64,000 bases of DNA. Origin: Massilia rhizosphaerae (lineage in GTDB: Bacteria; Pseudomonadota; Gammaproteobacteria; Burkholderiales; Burkholderiaceae_D). Numbering within the stretch: position 1 is the first letter of the stretch; each line of letters begins with the position of its first letter. The notes below the pieces were generated by a model. The model saw nothing but the letters and a program-made list of their open reading frames with translations. It had not been told where the DNA came from and searched no databases. Location of the stretch: the NCBI RefSeq assembly GCF_016093545.1, contig NZ_JADKYX010000002.1, forward strand, positions 310,001 through 374,000, read 5' to 3'. The position numbers and the translations under genes were made by a program. Shown one piece after another: positions 47,745 to 58,840 of the stretch.

Positions 47745-49472
47745 ATGTTTAAAGAAATGAAGGTCGGCACCCGACTTGCCCTGAGTTTTCTCGCCGTCGT
47801 CGCGGTTGGCGCCATCGTCGCCGGCATCGGCGTCTACAACATGGCGCAGATGAACGAGCGCGCGAAGCTCATGTATGAGCGCGAATTGCTTGGCATTTCC
47901 TACATCAAGGACGCGAGTCTGGACCAAGCGTTCGTCGTCCGCGCCCTGCGCGGCGCCCTGCTGGCATCGACCGACGAACGCCGCGCCGAAAGCCTCGCCA
48001 ATATGGACAAGTACCAGCAGATGATGCAGGACAGCCTCGGCAAGGCCCGTCCGCTGTTCCACACAGATGATGGCAAGCGCAATTTCGCGGCCGTCGAAGC
48101 GCAGTTGCGCGAATTCGACGACATGCTCCCGGAACTGATCAAGCGCATGAAGGCGGAGCCGCTGGACCAGAAGCGCGGCGCCGTCGACTACATGTTCGAC
48201 AACCTCGCCCCCAGGTCGCGAAGCGTGGACGTCAAGATGAGGGAATTGTCCCTCGACAAAGAAAAACTTGCGCAGGCAAACAATCTGTACAACAAGGGCG
48301 AATATGAAAGCAGCCGCGCCACGATGCTCGTCCTCGTCGCGCTCAGCGCCCTGACGGGCGTCATCTTCGGCATCCTGATCACGCGCAGCCTGACGCGCCA
48401 GTTGGGCGGCGAACCGGCGTATGCCGCGGAGGTGGCCGGCCGCATCGCCGGCGGCGACCTGCGCACGGACGTGCAATTGCGCGCCGGCGACGACACGAGC
48501 CTGTTGTTCGCGATGAAGTCCATGCGCGACCACCTGGCCCGCATCGTCAGCGAAGTGCGCCACGGCACGGATGCCATCGCCTCGGCATCCGGCGAAATCG
48601 CAAGCGGCAACCTGGACCTGTCGTCCCGCACGGAAGAACAGGCCAGCTCGCTCGAAGAAACCGCGTCGTCGATGGAAGAGCTGACGTCGACCGTGAAGCA
48701 GAACGCCGACAACGCGCGCCAGGCCAACGTGCTGGCGCAGACGGCGTCGAGCGTGGCCGGCCAGGGCGGCGACGTCGTGGCCCAGGTCGTGCAGACGATG
48801 GGCTCGATCAACGACTCGTCGAAGAAGATCGTGGACATCATCACCGTCATCGACGGCATCGCGTTCCAGACGAACATCCTTGCGCTGAACGCCGCGGTCG
48901 AGGCCGCCCGCGCGGGCGAGCAGGGCCGCGGCTTCGCCGTCGTCGCCGGCGAAGTGCGGACCCTGGCCCAGCGCTCGGCCGCCGCCGCCAAGGAAATCAA
49001 GACCCTGATCGGCGACTCCGTCGACAAGGTCGCGGTCGGCACGAAGCTCGTCGACCAGGCCGGCAGCACGATGACGGAGGTCGTCGCCAGCATCCAGCGG
49101 GTGACCGACATCATGGCCGAGATCAGCGCCGCCAGCCTGGAACAGACGGGCGGCATCGAGCAGATCAACCAGGCGATCAGCCAGATGGACAATGTGACGC
49201 AGCAGAACGCCAGCCTCGTCGAGGAAGCGGCGGCCGCGTCGGAAGCGCTGCAGAGCCAGGCCGTCAAGCTTTCGGAACTGGTCAGCGTGTTCCAGATCGA
49301 CGGCGGCGCGCCGGCCGCCGCGCCCAAGCGTCCCGTGCGCGCCGAACCCGTCATGACGGCGCTGGCGCCGCCGTCCGCCAAACCCGTCCTCCGCGTCGTC
49401 AAGCCCGCGCCCGCCCGCGCGCCCGTGAAGGCGGCCGCCACGGCGGGTGCGGACGACTGGGAAGAGTTCTGA
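47745..49472 (+). CDS. Methyl-accepting chemotaxis protein
   Basis: 575 residues: TM1 at about 11-31, a periplasmic four-helix-bundle sensor (~32-185), TM2 at about 190-212, HAMP, and a long cytoplasmic signalling coiled coil with the conserved hairpin tip [40 protein letters not shown]. Methylation-site Glu/Gln pairs flank the tip. The C-terminal tail is flexible and Ala/Pro-rich and ends in DDWEEF, resembling the CheR/CheB-tethering pentapeptide NWETF. It directs flagellar or pilus taxis toward an unknown ligand. AGGAGG precedes the ATG. Confidence 0.93.
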   Translation: MFKEMKVGTRLALSFLAVVAVGAIVAGIGVYNMAQMNERAKLMYERELLGISYIKDASLDQAFVVRALRGALLASTDERRAESLANMDKYQQMMQDSLGKARPLFHTDDGKRNFAAVEAQLREFDDMLPELIKRMKAEPLDQKRGAVDYMFDNLAPRSRSVDVKMRELSLDKEKLAQANNLYNKGEYESSRATMLVLVALSALTGVIFGILITRSLTRQLGGEPAYAAEVAGRIAGGDLRTDVQLRAGDDTSLLFAMKSMRDHLARIVSEVRHGTDAIASASGEIASGNLDLSSRTEEQASSLEETASSMEELTSTVKQNADNARQANVLAQTASSVAGQGGDVVAQVVQTMGSINDSSKKIVDIITVIDGIAFQTNILALNAAVEAARAGEQGRGFAVVAGEVRTLAQRSAAAAKEIKTLIGDSVDKVAVGTKLVDQAGSTMTEVVASIQRVTDIMAEISAASLEQTGGIEQINQAISQMDNVTQQNASLVEEAAAASEALQSQAVKLSELVSVFQIDGGAPAAAPKRPVRAEPVMTALAPPSAKPVLRVVKPAPARAPVKAAATAGADDWEEF

Positions 49473-49506
49473 CCCTGCCCGAAACACAGCGTTCGCGCGT
49501 GACACC

Positions 49507-49532
49507 GCCCCCGCTCAGCCGGGGGCATTTTT
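49507..49532 (+). terminator. Rho-independent terminator of the chemoreceptor gene
   Basis: Stem GCCCCCG (49507-49513), loop CTCAGC, stem CGGGGGC (49520-49526), then a T-rich tail. Confidence 0.85.
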
Positions 49533-49630
49533 CTTTCAGACCTGTCTTTCCGCGTGTTAAATTGCTGCCTTTCACCGGCCACGCCGATCAGGCAGGCCGC
49601 GTATTCACAAGCCACAAGCGAGAGGACAGG

Positions 49631-51688
49631 ATGAAATACCACATGCTGGCGCTGGCCGCCGCCCTGACGAGCACGGCGCTCGGCGCGACCGCGGCACCGC
49701 GCGGATTCACGGTCGAAGACCTGGTGACGATGGAGCGGGTCGGCAGCCCGGCGGTATCGCCGGACGGCAACCGCGTCGTGTACACGGTGCGCACGACCGA
49801 TCTGGACAAGAACCACGGCCATACCGACCTTTACCTGGCCGACCTGCGCGCCCCCAACGCCGCGCCGCTGCGCCTGACGGCGGACGCGGCCAGCAGCACG
49901 GATCCGGAATGGTCACCGAACGGCGACGCGGTCTATTTCATCTCGTCGCGCTCGGGTTCCGGCCAGGTGTGGCGCGTGCCGGCGGCCGGCGGCGCGGCCG
50001 TCCGCGTGACTGACCTGCCGCTCGACGTCGACGCCTTCCGCGTCGCACCGACGGGCGACCGCATCGCCTTGAGCATGGCGGTGTTCCGCGACTGCGCCGA
50101 CCTCGCCTGCACGAAGGCGCGCCTGGACGCGAAAGAGAAGGACAAGGCCAGCGGCAAGATCTATGACCGCCTGTTCGTGCGCCACTGGGACACGTGGTCC
50201 GATGGCCGCAACGCCGTGCTGTACTCGGTGCCGCTGGATGCGTCCGGCCGCGTGAACGGCACGCCCGTCAGCCTGTCGGGCTCGCTCGACGGCGACGTGC
50301 CGTCGAAGCCGTTCGGCGACCGCGAGGAATTCCGCTTCAGCCCGGACGGCAAGACCGTCGTGTTCTCGATCCGCATTGCCGGCAAGACGGAGGCGTGGTC
50401 GACCAACTTCGACCTGTACACGGTCCCGGCCGCGGGCGGCACCCCGCGCAACCTGACGGCCGCCAACCGCGCCTGGGATGCGAAAGGCGTGTTCTCGCCG
50501 GATGGCCGCACCCTCGCCTACCTCGCCATGACCCGCCCCGGCTTCGAGGCGGACCGTTACCACATCGTGCTGCTCGACCTCGCCACCGGCAAGAAGCGCA
50601 ACGTGGCCGAGAACTGGGACCGGTCGCCGGGCAGCCTCCAGTGGACGGCCGACGGCAAGACGCTCGTCGCGGACGCCGACGACGTCGGCCAGCACCGCCT
50701 GTTCGCCATCGACGTCGCCAGCGGCAAAGTCGCGCCGTTGACCGGCCAGGGCGCGATCGGCGGTTTCGACGTGCGCGGCACGACCGTCGCCTACACCCAG
50801 GCGAACCTGGCGTCCGGCGCGCAATTGTTCAGCACGCAAGTGGGTGCGAACAAGCCGGTGCAGCTGACCCATGTGAACCAACAAAAACTGGCCGACGTGC
50901 GCTGGGGCGACTATGAACAGTTTTCGTTCAAGGGCGCCAATGGCGACACCGTCCATGGCTATGTGATGAAGCCGTGGAATGTTGAGCCGGGCAAGAAATA
51001 CCCGATCGCCTTCCTCGTGCACGGCGGCCCGCAAGGCAGCTTCGGCAACGCCTGGAGCTACCGCTGGAATCCACAGGTGTACGCGGGCGCCGGCTACGCG
51101 GCCGTGTTCATCGACTTCCACGGCTCGACCGGCTACGGCCAGAAGTTCACGGACGCCATCAGCGGCGACTGGGGCGGCAAGCCGCTCGAGGACCTGAAAA
51201 AAGGCCTGGCCGCGGCCGAAGCGAAATATGCCTGGCTGGACGGCTCGCGCGCGTGCGCGCTGGGCGCCTCGTACGGCGGCTACATGATGAACTGGATCGA
51301 GGGCAACTGGTCCGACGGCTTCAAATGCATCGTCAACCACGACGGCGTGTTCGACACCCGCGGCATGGCGTATTCCACCGAAGAGCAATGGTTCACCGAC
51401 TGGGAAAACGGCGGCCCGTACTTCACCGTGCCGGAAAACCACGAACGCTTCAACCCGGTACGGTACGTGAGCAAGTGGAAGACGCCGATGCTCGTCGTGC
51501 ACAGCGACCACGACTTCCGCATCCCGATAGCCCAGGGGCTGTCCGCATTCACGGCGCTGCAACGCCGCGGCATCGAGAGCAAGCTGCTCGTGTTCCCGGA
51601 CGAGAACCACTGGGTGCTAAAACCGGCCAACTCGCTGCTGTGGCACCACACGGTCCTCGGCTGGCTGGATCAGCACCTGAAACAGTAA
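49631..51688 (+). CDS. Secreted S9-family serine peptidase (prolyl oligopeptidase/DPP-like)
   Basis: 685 residues: a signal peptide (cleavage near TAAP), a seven-bladed propeller from about 30-420 with repeated SPDG-type strand ends (SPAVSPDGN, RFSPDGKTVVF, VFSPDGRTLAY), then a C-terminal hydrolase. The catalytic Ser is in GASYGGYMMNW, Asp in HSDHDFRIP and His in DENHWVLKP; the oxyanion region is LVHGGPQGS. It cleaves dipeptides or acyl-amino acids from peptides in the periplasm. The start ATG at 49631 follows an AGGACAGG. Its terminator lies at 51718. Confidence 0.93.
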   Translation: MKYHMLALAAALTSTALGATAAPRGFTVEDLVTMERVGSPAVSPDGNRVVYTVRTTDLDKNHGHTDLYLADLRAPNAAPLRLTADAASSTDPEWSPNGDAVYFISSRSGSGQVWRVPAAGGAAVRVTDLPLDVDAFRVAPTGDRIALSMAVFRDCADLACTKARLDAKEKDKASGKIYDRLFVRHWDTWSDGRNAVLYSVPLDASGRVNGTPVSLSGSLDGDVPSKPFGDREEFRFSPDGKTVVFSIRIAGKTEAWSTNFDLYTVPAAGGTPRNLTAANRAWDAKGVFSPDGRTLAYLAMTRPGFEADRYHIVLLDLATGKKRNVAENWDRSPGSLQWTADGKTLVADADDVGQHRLFAIDVASGKVAPLTGQGAIGGFDVRGTTVAYTQANLASGAQLFSTQVGANKPVQLTHVNQQKLADVRWGDYEQFSFKGANGDTVHGYVMKPWNVEPGKKYPIAFLVHGGPQGSFGNAWSYRWNPQVYAGAGYAAVFIDFHGSTGYGQKFTDAISGDWGGKPLEDLKKGLAAAEAKYAWLDGSRACALGASYGGYMMNWIEGNWSDGFKCIVNHDGVFDTRGMAYSTEEQWFTDWENGGPYFTVPENHERFNPVRYVSKWKTPMLVVHSDHDFRIPIAQGLSAFTALQRRGIESKLLVFPDENHWVLKPANSLLWHHTVLGWLDQHLKQ

Positions 51689-51717
51689 ATCCGCACGGCT
51701 GCGCCGTATGGCTCTCG

Positions 51718-51747
51718 AAAACGCCTGCTGACCGCGGGCGTTTTTTT
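51718..51747 (+). terminator. Rho-independent terminator of the S9 peptidase gene
   Basis: Stem AAAACGCC / GGCGTTTT with loop TGCTGACCGCG, then a run of T, about 30 bases after the stop. Confidence 0.75.
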
Positions 51748-51795
51748 CATTTTCCGGCTGCCTAAAAACTTGCCATGGTGCTACTATTAAATGCC

Positions 51796-52512
51796 ATGAA
51801 CGACTCGCAAGCGGATCGCGAACCCAAGTCCCAGGAATTCGAATTCGAATCGATGAACCTGCAGGTCGGCGTACGCCTGCAATTCATCACGCACCGGCGT
51901 CTGAAGCCCGTGCAGCATTTCTCGACGCTGATCGGCTGGCTCAAGGACGAATACCTGATCGTCAAGATCCCGATGGATAACGGCGTGCCGATCCCGCTGG
52001 TCGAAGGCGAGCGCCTGACGATGCGCGTGTTCTCGGGCATCCACGTGTGTTCGTTCGCGTGCACGGTCGAGCGCGTTTTCGGCCGGCCAGTGCTGTACGC
52101 CCACATCTCGTTCCCGCGCACGATCCAGGGCACGAGCCTGCGCACGGCGATGCGCGTCAAGGTGGACATTCCAGCCAGGATCATCCCGGCGCGCAGCGCG
52201 GCACCGGGGGCCGACTGCCTGTTGACGAACCTCAGCGTGAATGGCGCGCGCATCGAATCGAAGAAGAGCCTGCCGCAGGACGAAGACGAAATCGACCTGG
52301 AATTCACGCTGACGACCCAGCCCAACAACCAGGCGATCCGCGTCCGCACGCGCGCGGCCGTGCGCAACATCAGCGCGTTGTCAGGCGGGACCGAGCAGGC
52401 GGAGGGGTTTGCGTATGGGGTGCAGTTCGTGGATCTGGATCCGGTGCATTTCACGCTGCTTCAGAACCTGACGTATGAGGCGTTGCTGGCGGATCGGCAG
52501 AAGATTGTTTGA
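51796..52512 (+). CDS. PilZ-domain protein (YcgR-like flagellar brake or c-di-GMP receptor)
   Basis: 238 residues. The N-terminal half (~15-110) is a YcgR-N-like beta domain. The C-terminal PilZ domain has the c-di-GMP motif parts RTAMRV (RxxxR) at about 116 and NLSVNGARI (N/DxSxxG) at about 146. It should bind cyclic di-GMP and slow motility or affect pili. It lies beside the chemoreceptor and pilA, consistent with a motility role. The ATG at 51796 is preferred to an in-frame ATG 7 codons earlier. Confidence 0.87.
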   Translation: MNDSQADREPKSQEFEFESMNLQVGVRLQFITHRRLKPVQHFSTLIGWLKDEYLIVKIPMDNGVPIPLVEGERLTMRVFSGIHVCSFACTVERVFGRPVLYAHISFPRTIQGTSLRTAMRVKVDIPARIIPARSAAPGADCLLTNLSVNGARIESKKSLPQDEDEIDLEFTLTTQPNNQAIRVRTRAAVRNISALSGGTEQAEGFAYGVQFVDLDPVHFTLLQNLTYEALLADRQKIV

Positions 52513-52542
52513 CCGCGACGGTATGCTTTGGCTCGACGAAAT

Positions 52543-52570
52543 AAAAAAAACCGCCCAGCGAACTGGGCGG
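52543..52570 (-). terminator. Rho-independent terminator of pilA
   Basis: Stem CCGCCCAG (52551-52558), loop CGAA, stem CTGGGCGG (52563-52570), with an A run at 52543-52550 that reads as a T run on the minus strand. It also lies after the PilZ gene on the other strand. Confidence 0.85.
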
Positions 52571-52615
52571 CTTGTGGTCCGATGTAGCGAGTACACCGGA
52601 CCGGTTCAGGCTGTA

Positions 52616-53074
52616 TTAAGCGCCGGCTGCCGCTTCCTTGCAGACACCACTACCGTAGAACTTGGCGGCAACCGTGGTAGTGCAGGACCAGGTGCCGTCG
52701 GCGGCACGGCCCAGCGTGATGGTCTTGCCCGAGACATCCGTCGGGCCGCCGGAGATCGTGCAGACCAGCGAGGTCACGCCTTTATCTGCTGCCGTGGCGG
52801 TATTAGCGCAATTATTGGTCGTGGCGGCCAGGTTCGAGCTGGCGAACACCTTAGTGATATCGGCTTCGGTCGGGGTGTCGGTCACCAGAACGTCGACGCC
52901 GGCCTTACCAGCCGACACTTCCGACAGCGCAGCCGCGAACTTCGCCTTGGTGACGTAGTTCTGGTAAGCCGGGATGGCCACTGCGGCCAGGATACCGATA
53001 ATCGCGACAACGATCATCAGTTCGATCAGGGTGAAGCCGGCTTGGGCTTTCTTGACGATTTTCGGTGCTTTCAT
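52616..53074 (-). CDS. pilA: Type IV pilin major subunit PilA
   Basis: 152 residues with a prepilin leader cleaved before Phe in [27 protein letters not shown] (Glu5 after cleavage). The globular part has cysteines in [22 protein letters not shown] and GVCKEA for two disulfides, the last pair closing the C-terminal D-region. It assembles into pili used for twitching, adhesion and DNA uptake. A sigma-54 promoter and upstream palindromes lie upstream, indicating PilSR control. Confidence 0.95.
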   Translation of the reverse strand: MKAPKIVKKAQAGFTLIELMIVVAIIGILAAVAIPAYQNYVTKAKFAAALSEVSAGKAGVDVLVTDTPTEADITKVFASSNLAATTNNCANTATAADKGVTSLVCTISGGPTDVSGKTITLGRAADGTWSCTTTVAAKFYGSGVCKEAAAGA

Positions 53075-53154
53075 GATGTCTCTCCAGGTTGGGGCACTGC
53101 AAAATTAAAGAAGAATTTCGTATCCGGTACTGCTTGCTTCTGCCCTGTTCTATA

Positions 53155-53170
53155 TGCAACCGGCGTGCCA
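53155..53170 (-). promoter_or_regulatory. Sigma-54 promoter of pilA
   Basis: On the minus strand the sequence reads TGGCACGCCGGTTGCA, a perfect fit to the RpoN consensus TGGCACG-N4-TTGCW with GG/GC spacing intact. Transcription would start near 53144, giving a leader of about 70 bases before the pilA ATG. Sigma-54 control is standard for type IV pilin genes through the PilR activator. Confidence 0.92.
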
Positions 53171-53225
53171 GGTCGTTTCCGTACGGAATCGTTAGCACGA
53201 TGCCATCAAATTGTGGTTTTTCGTG

Positions 53226-53320
53226 TATTTTTGTCCTTGTCGTATGACAATTTTTGTCACCGAACTCGGCAAAAATTGTCATACATACGTATTTCGTCAA
53301 CGTGCGACAAAATTTGTCAG
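53226..53320 (-). promoter_or_regulatory. Upstream activating region with TTGTC/GACAA palindromes (candidate PilR sites)
   Basis: Four elements lie 60-150 bases upstream of the sigma-54 promoter: TTTTTGTCC at ~53228, the perfect palindrome TGACAATTTTTGTCA at 53245-53259, AAAAATTGTCAT at 53271, and the palindrome GACAAAATTTGTC at 53306-53318. T-rich tracts ending in TGTC are the known feature of PilR-binding regions in Pseudomonas. It is the position expected of an enhancer. Confidence 0.72.
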
Positions 53321-53339
53321 CTCGTCGTGCCGGCGGGAC

Positions 53340-53366
53340 AAAAAAAAAGGGACGCCGAAGCGTCCC
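53340..53366 (-). terminator. Rho-independent terminator of sucCD
   Basis: Stem GGGACGC (53349-53355), loop CGAA, stem GCGTCCC (53360-53366), with an A run at 53340-53348 that reads as a T run on the minus strand. Confidence 0.9.
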
Positions 53367-53390
53367 GTTTCGTTGCGCGAATCCGGAGGA

Positions 53391-54272
53391 TTACAGCATC
53401 GCCTTCAGCAGACGAGCCATTTCCGACGGGTTCTTGGTAACCGTGATACCGCAGGCTTCCATGATTTCCAGCTTGGCTTGTGCCGTGTCGGCACCGCCCG
53501 AGATCAGCGCGCCGGCGTGGCCCATGCGCTTGCCCGGCGGCGCGGTGACGCCGGCGATGAAGCCGACGACCGGCTTCTTCATGTTGTCCTTGATCCAGTA
53601 AGCGGCGTTCGCCTCGTCCGGGCCGCCGATCTCGCCGATCATGATGACGGCGTCCGTGTCCGGATCGTCGTTGAACATCTTCATGATGTCGATGTGCTTC
53701 AGACCGTTGATCGGGTCGCCGCCGATGCCGACTGCCGACGACTGACCCAGGCCCAGCGCGGTCAGCTGGCCGACGGCTTCATACGTCAGCGTGCCCGAAC
53801 GGGACACGACGCCGATGCGGCCTTTCTTGTGGATGTGACCCGGCATGATGCCGATCTTGATCTCGTCCGGCGTGATCAGGCCCGGGCAGTTCGGGCCCAG
53901 CAGCAGGGTCTTGGAACCGGCCTTGGCCATGCGGTCCTTGACTTCCATCATGTCGCGGACGGGGATGCCTTCGGTGATGCAGATTGCCAGGTCCAGCTCG
54001 GCTTCCACGGCTTCCCAGATGGCGGCGGCGGCGCCTGCCGGCGGGACGTAGATGACCGACACGGTCGCGCCGGTTTCCTGCTTGGCTTCCTTGACGCTCG
54101 CGAAGATGGGGATGCCCTCGAAGTCCTCGCCGGCTTTCTTCGGGTTCACGCCTGCCACGAAGGCTTCACGGCCGTTCGCGTAGTCGCGGCACATGCGGGT
54201 GTGGAATTGGCCGGTCTTGCCGGTGATACCTTGGGTGATGACTTTGGTGTCTTTGTTAATCAGAATCGACAT
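53391..54272 (-). CDS. sucD: Succinate-CoA ligase subunit alpha
   Basis: 293 residues: [24 protein letters not shown] at the N terminus (CoA site), [34 protein letters not shown] and the phosphorylated His in [13 protein letters not shown]. With SucC it interconverts succinyl-CoA and succinate with ATP/GTP formation in the citric acid cycle. The ATG at 54272 follows sucC by 17 bases; the two are an operon. Confidence 0.96.
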   Translation of the reverse strand: MSILINKDTKVITQGITGKTGQFHTRMCRDYANGREAFVAGVNPKKAGEDFEGIPIFASVKEAKQETGATVSVIYVPPAGAAAAIWEAVEAELDLAICITEGIPVRDMMEVKDRMAKAGSKTLLLGPNCPGLITPDEIKIGIMPGHIHKKGRIGVVSRSGTLTYEAVGQLTALGLGQSSAVGIGGDPINGLKHIDIMKMFNDDPDTDAVIMIGEIGGPDEANAAYWIKDNMKKPVVGFIAGVTAPPGKRMGHAGALISGGADTAQAKLEIMEACGITVTKNPSEMARLLKAML

Positions 54273-54289
54273 TTTATTTCCTTCGCGAA

Positions 54290-55459
<1,170 letters not shown>

Positions 55460-55544
55460 GCTGGCTTCCCTTCTTCTGTTACTGATTTAGAAATGCGGTT
55501 GAATAAATAAAAGCGACAAAATCCGGAGTCTACTCCGGACAACA

Positions 55545-56102
55545 CTACCCCGGCACCGCCTTGAGCGACCAGCGCGGATAGTACGTCTCGACGGCGGGGC
55601 CATCGAGGCGCAGCGCATGGCAGCGGTCCAGTTCGTAAGGCCGCTCGGTCGAGGCATCGACCGAACGGTTGGCCATCGCGTCATCGGCGAAGGCCTGGAT
55701 TGCCGCGGTGGGCAGGACTTGCGCGAGTTCGGTCAGGTGGGTGCAGCCGAGTACCCCGGACAGGCGGTCCTTCAGATGCAATCGGAAATGTTTCAGCAGC
55801 GACAAGCCGACCAGCTTTTTATAAGCGGGCGCGATGGTGTCGCAGAAACCGGGATAGGGTACGGCATCGGACGCCGCCTCGGCGTCGACGATGGTCATGT
55901 CGCGGTCGATGGTCACGCGCAGCTTGAGTTCGTGCACCGGCAAGCCGGCCGGACGGGAGCCGGAAGGCAGGGCAATGTCATGCGTCTTGGTGTCGCGGAT
56001 ACAGGCGTCGAGGTCCCACAGACCATCGTCGCGCGCGAACACGTCGACAGTGATGGCGCGCGTGTGCCGAAGCTTACGCGGAGCGGGTGGAGACAGGGGC
56101 AT
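55545..56102 (-). CDS. DUF2889-domain protein
   Basis: 185 residues, cytosolic, of the DUF2889 family as far as I can judge from RHTRAITVDVFARDDGLWDLDACIRDTKTHDI, GLPVHELKLRVTIDRDMTIVDAEAASDAVPYPGFC and GVLGCTHLTEL. Members have no proven function. The ATG at 56102 starts just before the conserved region; the 40 upstream codons in frame are probably not translated. It lies between recX and sucC. Confidence 0.8.
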   Translation of the reverse strand: MPLSPPAPRKLRHTRAITVDVFARDDGLWDLDACIRDTKTHDIALPSGSRPAGLPVHELKLRVTIDRDMTIVDAEAASDAVPYPGFCDTIAPAYKKLVGLSLLKHFRLHLKDRLSGVLGCTHLTELAQVLPTAAIQAFADDAMANRSVDASTERPYELDRCHALRLDGPAVETYYPRWSLKAVPG

Positions 56103-56366
56103 AAACACCAATGCCGGAATGCGGCGAAAAAATTTGCAGCCGTTGTGCCTGATGCACGTTGCCGCAGCTTCTACGGCAACAACCGCTCTTGCGGCGCTGC
56201 TTAAACCATGAAAGTTTAGCACAGGGTGCCGGCCTGTGCACCGTATCCCCGGTTACAGCAGGTTTTTTGCAGGGAAGATAAGGGAAGATGTTGTGAAGTT
56301 GTGATGCCGAAAGCGCAAGCTTGCCGTCATAAACAAAACGACAGTGGGGCATTCATGACGATGAGA

Positions 56367-56822
56367 TCAGAGGTCGTCGTCGTCGCTACCCCGCAGCGCG
56401 GCACGCACCGCACTTTGGGAAAAACCGCGTTGCAGCAGGAAGCGCATCTGCTTGCTGCGTTCTTCGGCATCCTGGGGCACCCTGCCGAACTTGCGGCGCC
56501 ACACTTCACGCGCCCGTGCCGTTTCGGATTCCTTCAGTTCGGACTTGAGCTCGTCGAACGCCTCGCCGTTGACGCCGTGCTGCTGGAGTTCGGCGAGCAC
56601 CCGCGCGTTGCCGTAGCGTCCGGCTCGCCGGTGGACCAGCGATTCGGCAAAACGCTCCTGCGACAGCCAGTTGTTCTTTTCGAGGAAATCGAGGAGGGCT
56701 TCGACGTCGTCGCCCTCCTCCGCATATCGAGACAATTTGCGCGCCAGTTCGAGCCGGCTATGCTCGCGCGTCGACAGATACTTCAACGCGCGAGCCTTGA
56801 GGCTCAGCTGCTGGCGCACCAT
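56367..56822 (-). CDS. recX: RecA regulatory protein RecX
   Basis: 151 residues, helical, with the three-helix repeats of RecX ([67 protein letters not shown]). It binds RecA filaments and limits their growth. It follows recA by 9 bases on the same strand and should be SOS induced with it. Confidence 0.93.
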   Translation of the reverse strand: MVRQQLSLKARALKYLSTREHSRLELARKLSRYAEEGDDVEALLDFLEKNNWLSQERFAESLVHRRAGRYGNARVLAELQQHGVNGEAFDELKSELKESETARAREVWRRKFGRVPQDAEERSKQMRFLLQRGFSQSAVRAALRGSDDDDL

Positions 56823-56831
56823 CGGGGACGA

Positions 56832-57911
56832 TTACTCGTCGTCGCCGACGGCTGCCAGCTGGGGCGCATCGCCACCGGCCGGGGCCGGCGGGAGTTCGCG
56901 CACGCCGAGGGCGGCACGGACCTTGTTCTCGATCTCGCGTGCCAGTGCCGGACGCTCTTTCAAGAAAATGCGGGCATTGTCCTTGCCCTGGCCGATGCGT
57001 TCGCCGCCATAGCTGTACCACGAACCCGACTTCTCGACGATCTTGTTGTCCACGCCCAGGTCGATGATCTCGCCTTCGCGCGACGTGCCTTCGCCGTACA
57101 GGATGTCGAAGTGCGCTTCCTTGAACGGGGGCGCGATCTTGTTCTTGACGACCTTGACCTTGGTTTCGTTACCGATCACTTCGTCGCCGGTCTTGATCGA
57201 GCCGGTACGGCGGATGTCCAGGCGCACGGAGGCGTAGAACTTCAGCGCGTTACCGCCGGTCGTCGTTTCCGGGCTGCCGAACATGACGCCGATCTTCATG
57301 CGGATCTGGTTGATGAAGATCACCAGCGTGTTCGTACGGTTGATCGATGCGGTCAGCTTGCGCAGCGCCTGCGACATCAGGCGGGCCTGCAGGCCCGGCA
57401 GCGAGTCGCCCATATCGCCTTCGATCTCGGCGCGCGGCGTCAGTGCCGCCACCGAGTCGATGACCACCATGTCGACGCTGCCCGAACGCACGAGGGCGTC
57501 CGTGATTTCCAGCGCCTGTTCGCCCGTGTCCGGCTGCGAGATCAGCAGCTCGTCCAGCTTGATGCCGAGCTTTTGCGCGTAGGTCACGTCGAGCGCGTGT
57601 TCGGCGTCGATGAACGCGCAGGTGCCGCCCAGCTTCTGCATCTGAGCGATGGTCTGCAGGGTCAGCGTCGTCTTGCCCGACGATTCCGGGCCGTAGATCT
57701 CGACGATACGGCCGCGCGGGAGGCCGCCGACGCCGAGTGCGATGTCCAGGCCGAGCGAGCCGGTCGACACGGTTTGCACTTCCTCGACGGGCGCATTGGC
57801 GTCCATGCGCATCACCGAGCCTTTGCCGAATTGCTTTTCGATCTGTGCGAGGGCTGCTGCCAGCGCCTTGCTCTTCTCGGCTGCGTTAACTACAGATTTC
57901 TTGTCGTCCAT
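56832..57911 (-). CDS. recA: Recombinase RecA
   Basis: 359 residues with the RecA core: Walker [12 protein letters not shown] near residue 72, catalytic Glu in DAEHALD, Walker [11 protein letters not shown]1 and L2 DNA loops ([42 protein letters not shown]), and an acidic C-terminal tail with DDE. It drives homologous recombination and triggers LexA cleavage. A LexA box overlaps its promoter at 57975-58003. Confidence 0.97.
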   Translation of the reverse strand: MDDKKSVVNAAEKSKALAAALAQIEKQFGKGSVMRMDANAPVEEVQTVSTGSLGLDIALGVGGLPRGRIVEIYGPESSGKTTLTLQTIAQMQKLGGTCAFIDAEHALDVTYAQKLGIKLDELLISQPDTGEQALEITDALVRSGSVDMVVIDSVAALTPRAEIEGDMGDSLPGLQARLMSQALRKLTASINRTNTLVIFINQIRMKIGVMFGSPETTTGGNALKFYASVRLDIRRTGSIKTGDEVIGNETKVKVVKNKIAPPFKEAHFDILYGEGTSREGEIIDLGVDNKIVEKSGSWYSYGGERIGQGKDNARIFLKERPALAREIENKVRAALGVRELPPAPAGGDAPQLAAVGDDE

Positions 57912-57974
57912 AACTTTCTTTCTGTCCTAGAGTGAACCAAGGTGTGGGCCGCTGGCGCGATTTCAATGGGAAGT

Positions 57975-58003
57975 ACTGTATAAAAATCCAGTGGTTTTTG
58001 CAA
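57975..58003 (-). promoter_or_regulatory. recA promoter with LexA (SOS) box
   Basis: On the minus strand -35 TTGCAA (57998-58003) and -10 TACAGT (57975-57980) are 17 bases apart. Inside lies CTGGATTTTTATACAG (57976-57991), which matches the CTGT-N8-ACAG SOS box with one change and extends to CACTGG..CAGTA. It starts about 65 bases before the recA ATG, so LexA binding would occlude the -10. Confidence 0.85.
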
Positions 58004-58117
58004 GCGCTATTTACAGTCGCGTGACAATGTCTTGACCGATTCGACTTGTTACGCAATATCCAACACAATATACGAAACAACAATGTCCAAGCCAGAACCG
58101 AAACGAGGGGAGTCGAG

Positions 58118-58840
58118 ATGCGTATTTTACTTGCCGAAGATGACAGCGTGCTCGCTGACGGATTGACGCGTTCGTTGCGCCAGTCCGGATACGCGATCGA
58201 TTGCGTGAAAAACGGCCAGGACGCCGACACCGCGCTGTCGACCCAGGAATTCGACCTGCTGATCCTCGACCTCGGCCTGCCCAAGCTGTCCGGCCTGGAC
58301 GTGCTGCGCCGCCTGCGCGCGCGCGGCTCGCTGCTGCCCGTGCTGATCCTCACGGCGGCCGACTCCATCGAGCAGCGCGTGGGCGGCCTCGACGCCGGCG
58401 CCGACGACTACATGCCGAAACCGTTCGCCCTGTCGGAACTGGAAGCGCGCGTGCGCGCCCTCACCCGCCGCGGCCAGGGCGGCGGCTCGACCGTCATCCG
58501 CCACGGTCCGCTCGTGTACGACCAGGTGGGCCGCAGCGCCTACATCAACGACCAGATGCTCGACCTCTCGGCGCGCGAGCTGGGCCTGCTGGAAATCCTG
58601 CTGGCGCGCACCGGACGCCTCGTGTCCAAGGAACAGCTGGTCGACCACCTGTGCGAATGGGGAGAAGAAGTGTCGAACAACGCCATCGAGGTCTACGTGC
58701 ACCGCCTGCGCAAGAAGATCGAGACGGGCGGCATCCGCATCGCCACCGTGCGCGGCCTCGGTTATTGCCTGGAACGTTATTCCGACACGACCCGCGACGG
58801 CGCCGGCAAGAGCGCCGACGCGGCCAGCGGCCACAAGTGA
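58118..58840 (+). CDS. OmpR-family response regulator (TctD/QseB-like)
   Basis: 240 residues: receiver domain with acidic pocket LAEDD, phosphorylated Asp in LILDLGLPKLSG and Lys in DYMPKPF; winged-helix DNA-binding domain from about 125 (LSARELGLLEILLARTG, EVSNNAIEVYVHRLRKKI). It overlaps the kinase start (GTGA). Together they form a TctDE-like system that likely controls the coupled symporter operon. The ATG at 58118 follows GAGGGGAGTCGAG. Confidence 0.93.
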   Translation: MRILLAEDDSVLADGLTRSLRQSGYAIDCVKNGQDADTALSTQEFDLLILDLGLPKLSGLDVLRRLRARGSLLPVLILTAADSIEQRVGGLDAGADDYMPKPFALSELEARVRALTRRGQGGGSTVIRHGPLVYDQVGRSAYINDQMLDLSARELGLLEILLARTGRLVSKEQLVDHLCEWGEEVSNNAIEVYVHRLRKKIETGGIRIATVRGLGYCLERYSDTTRDGAGKSADAASGHK

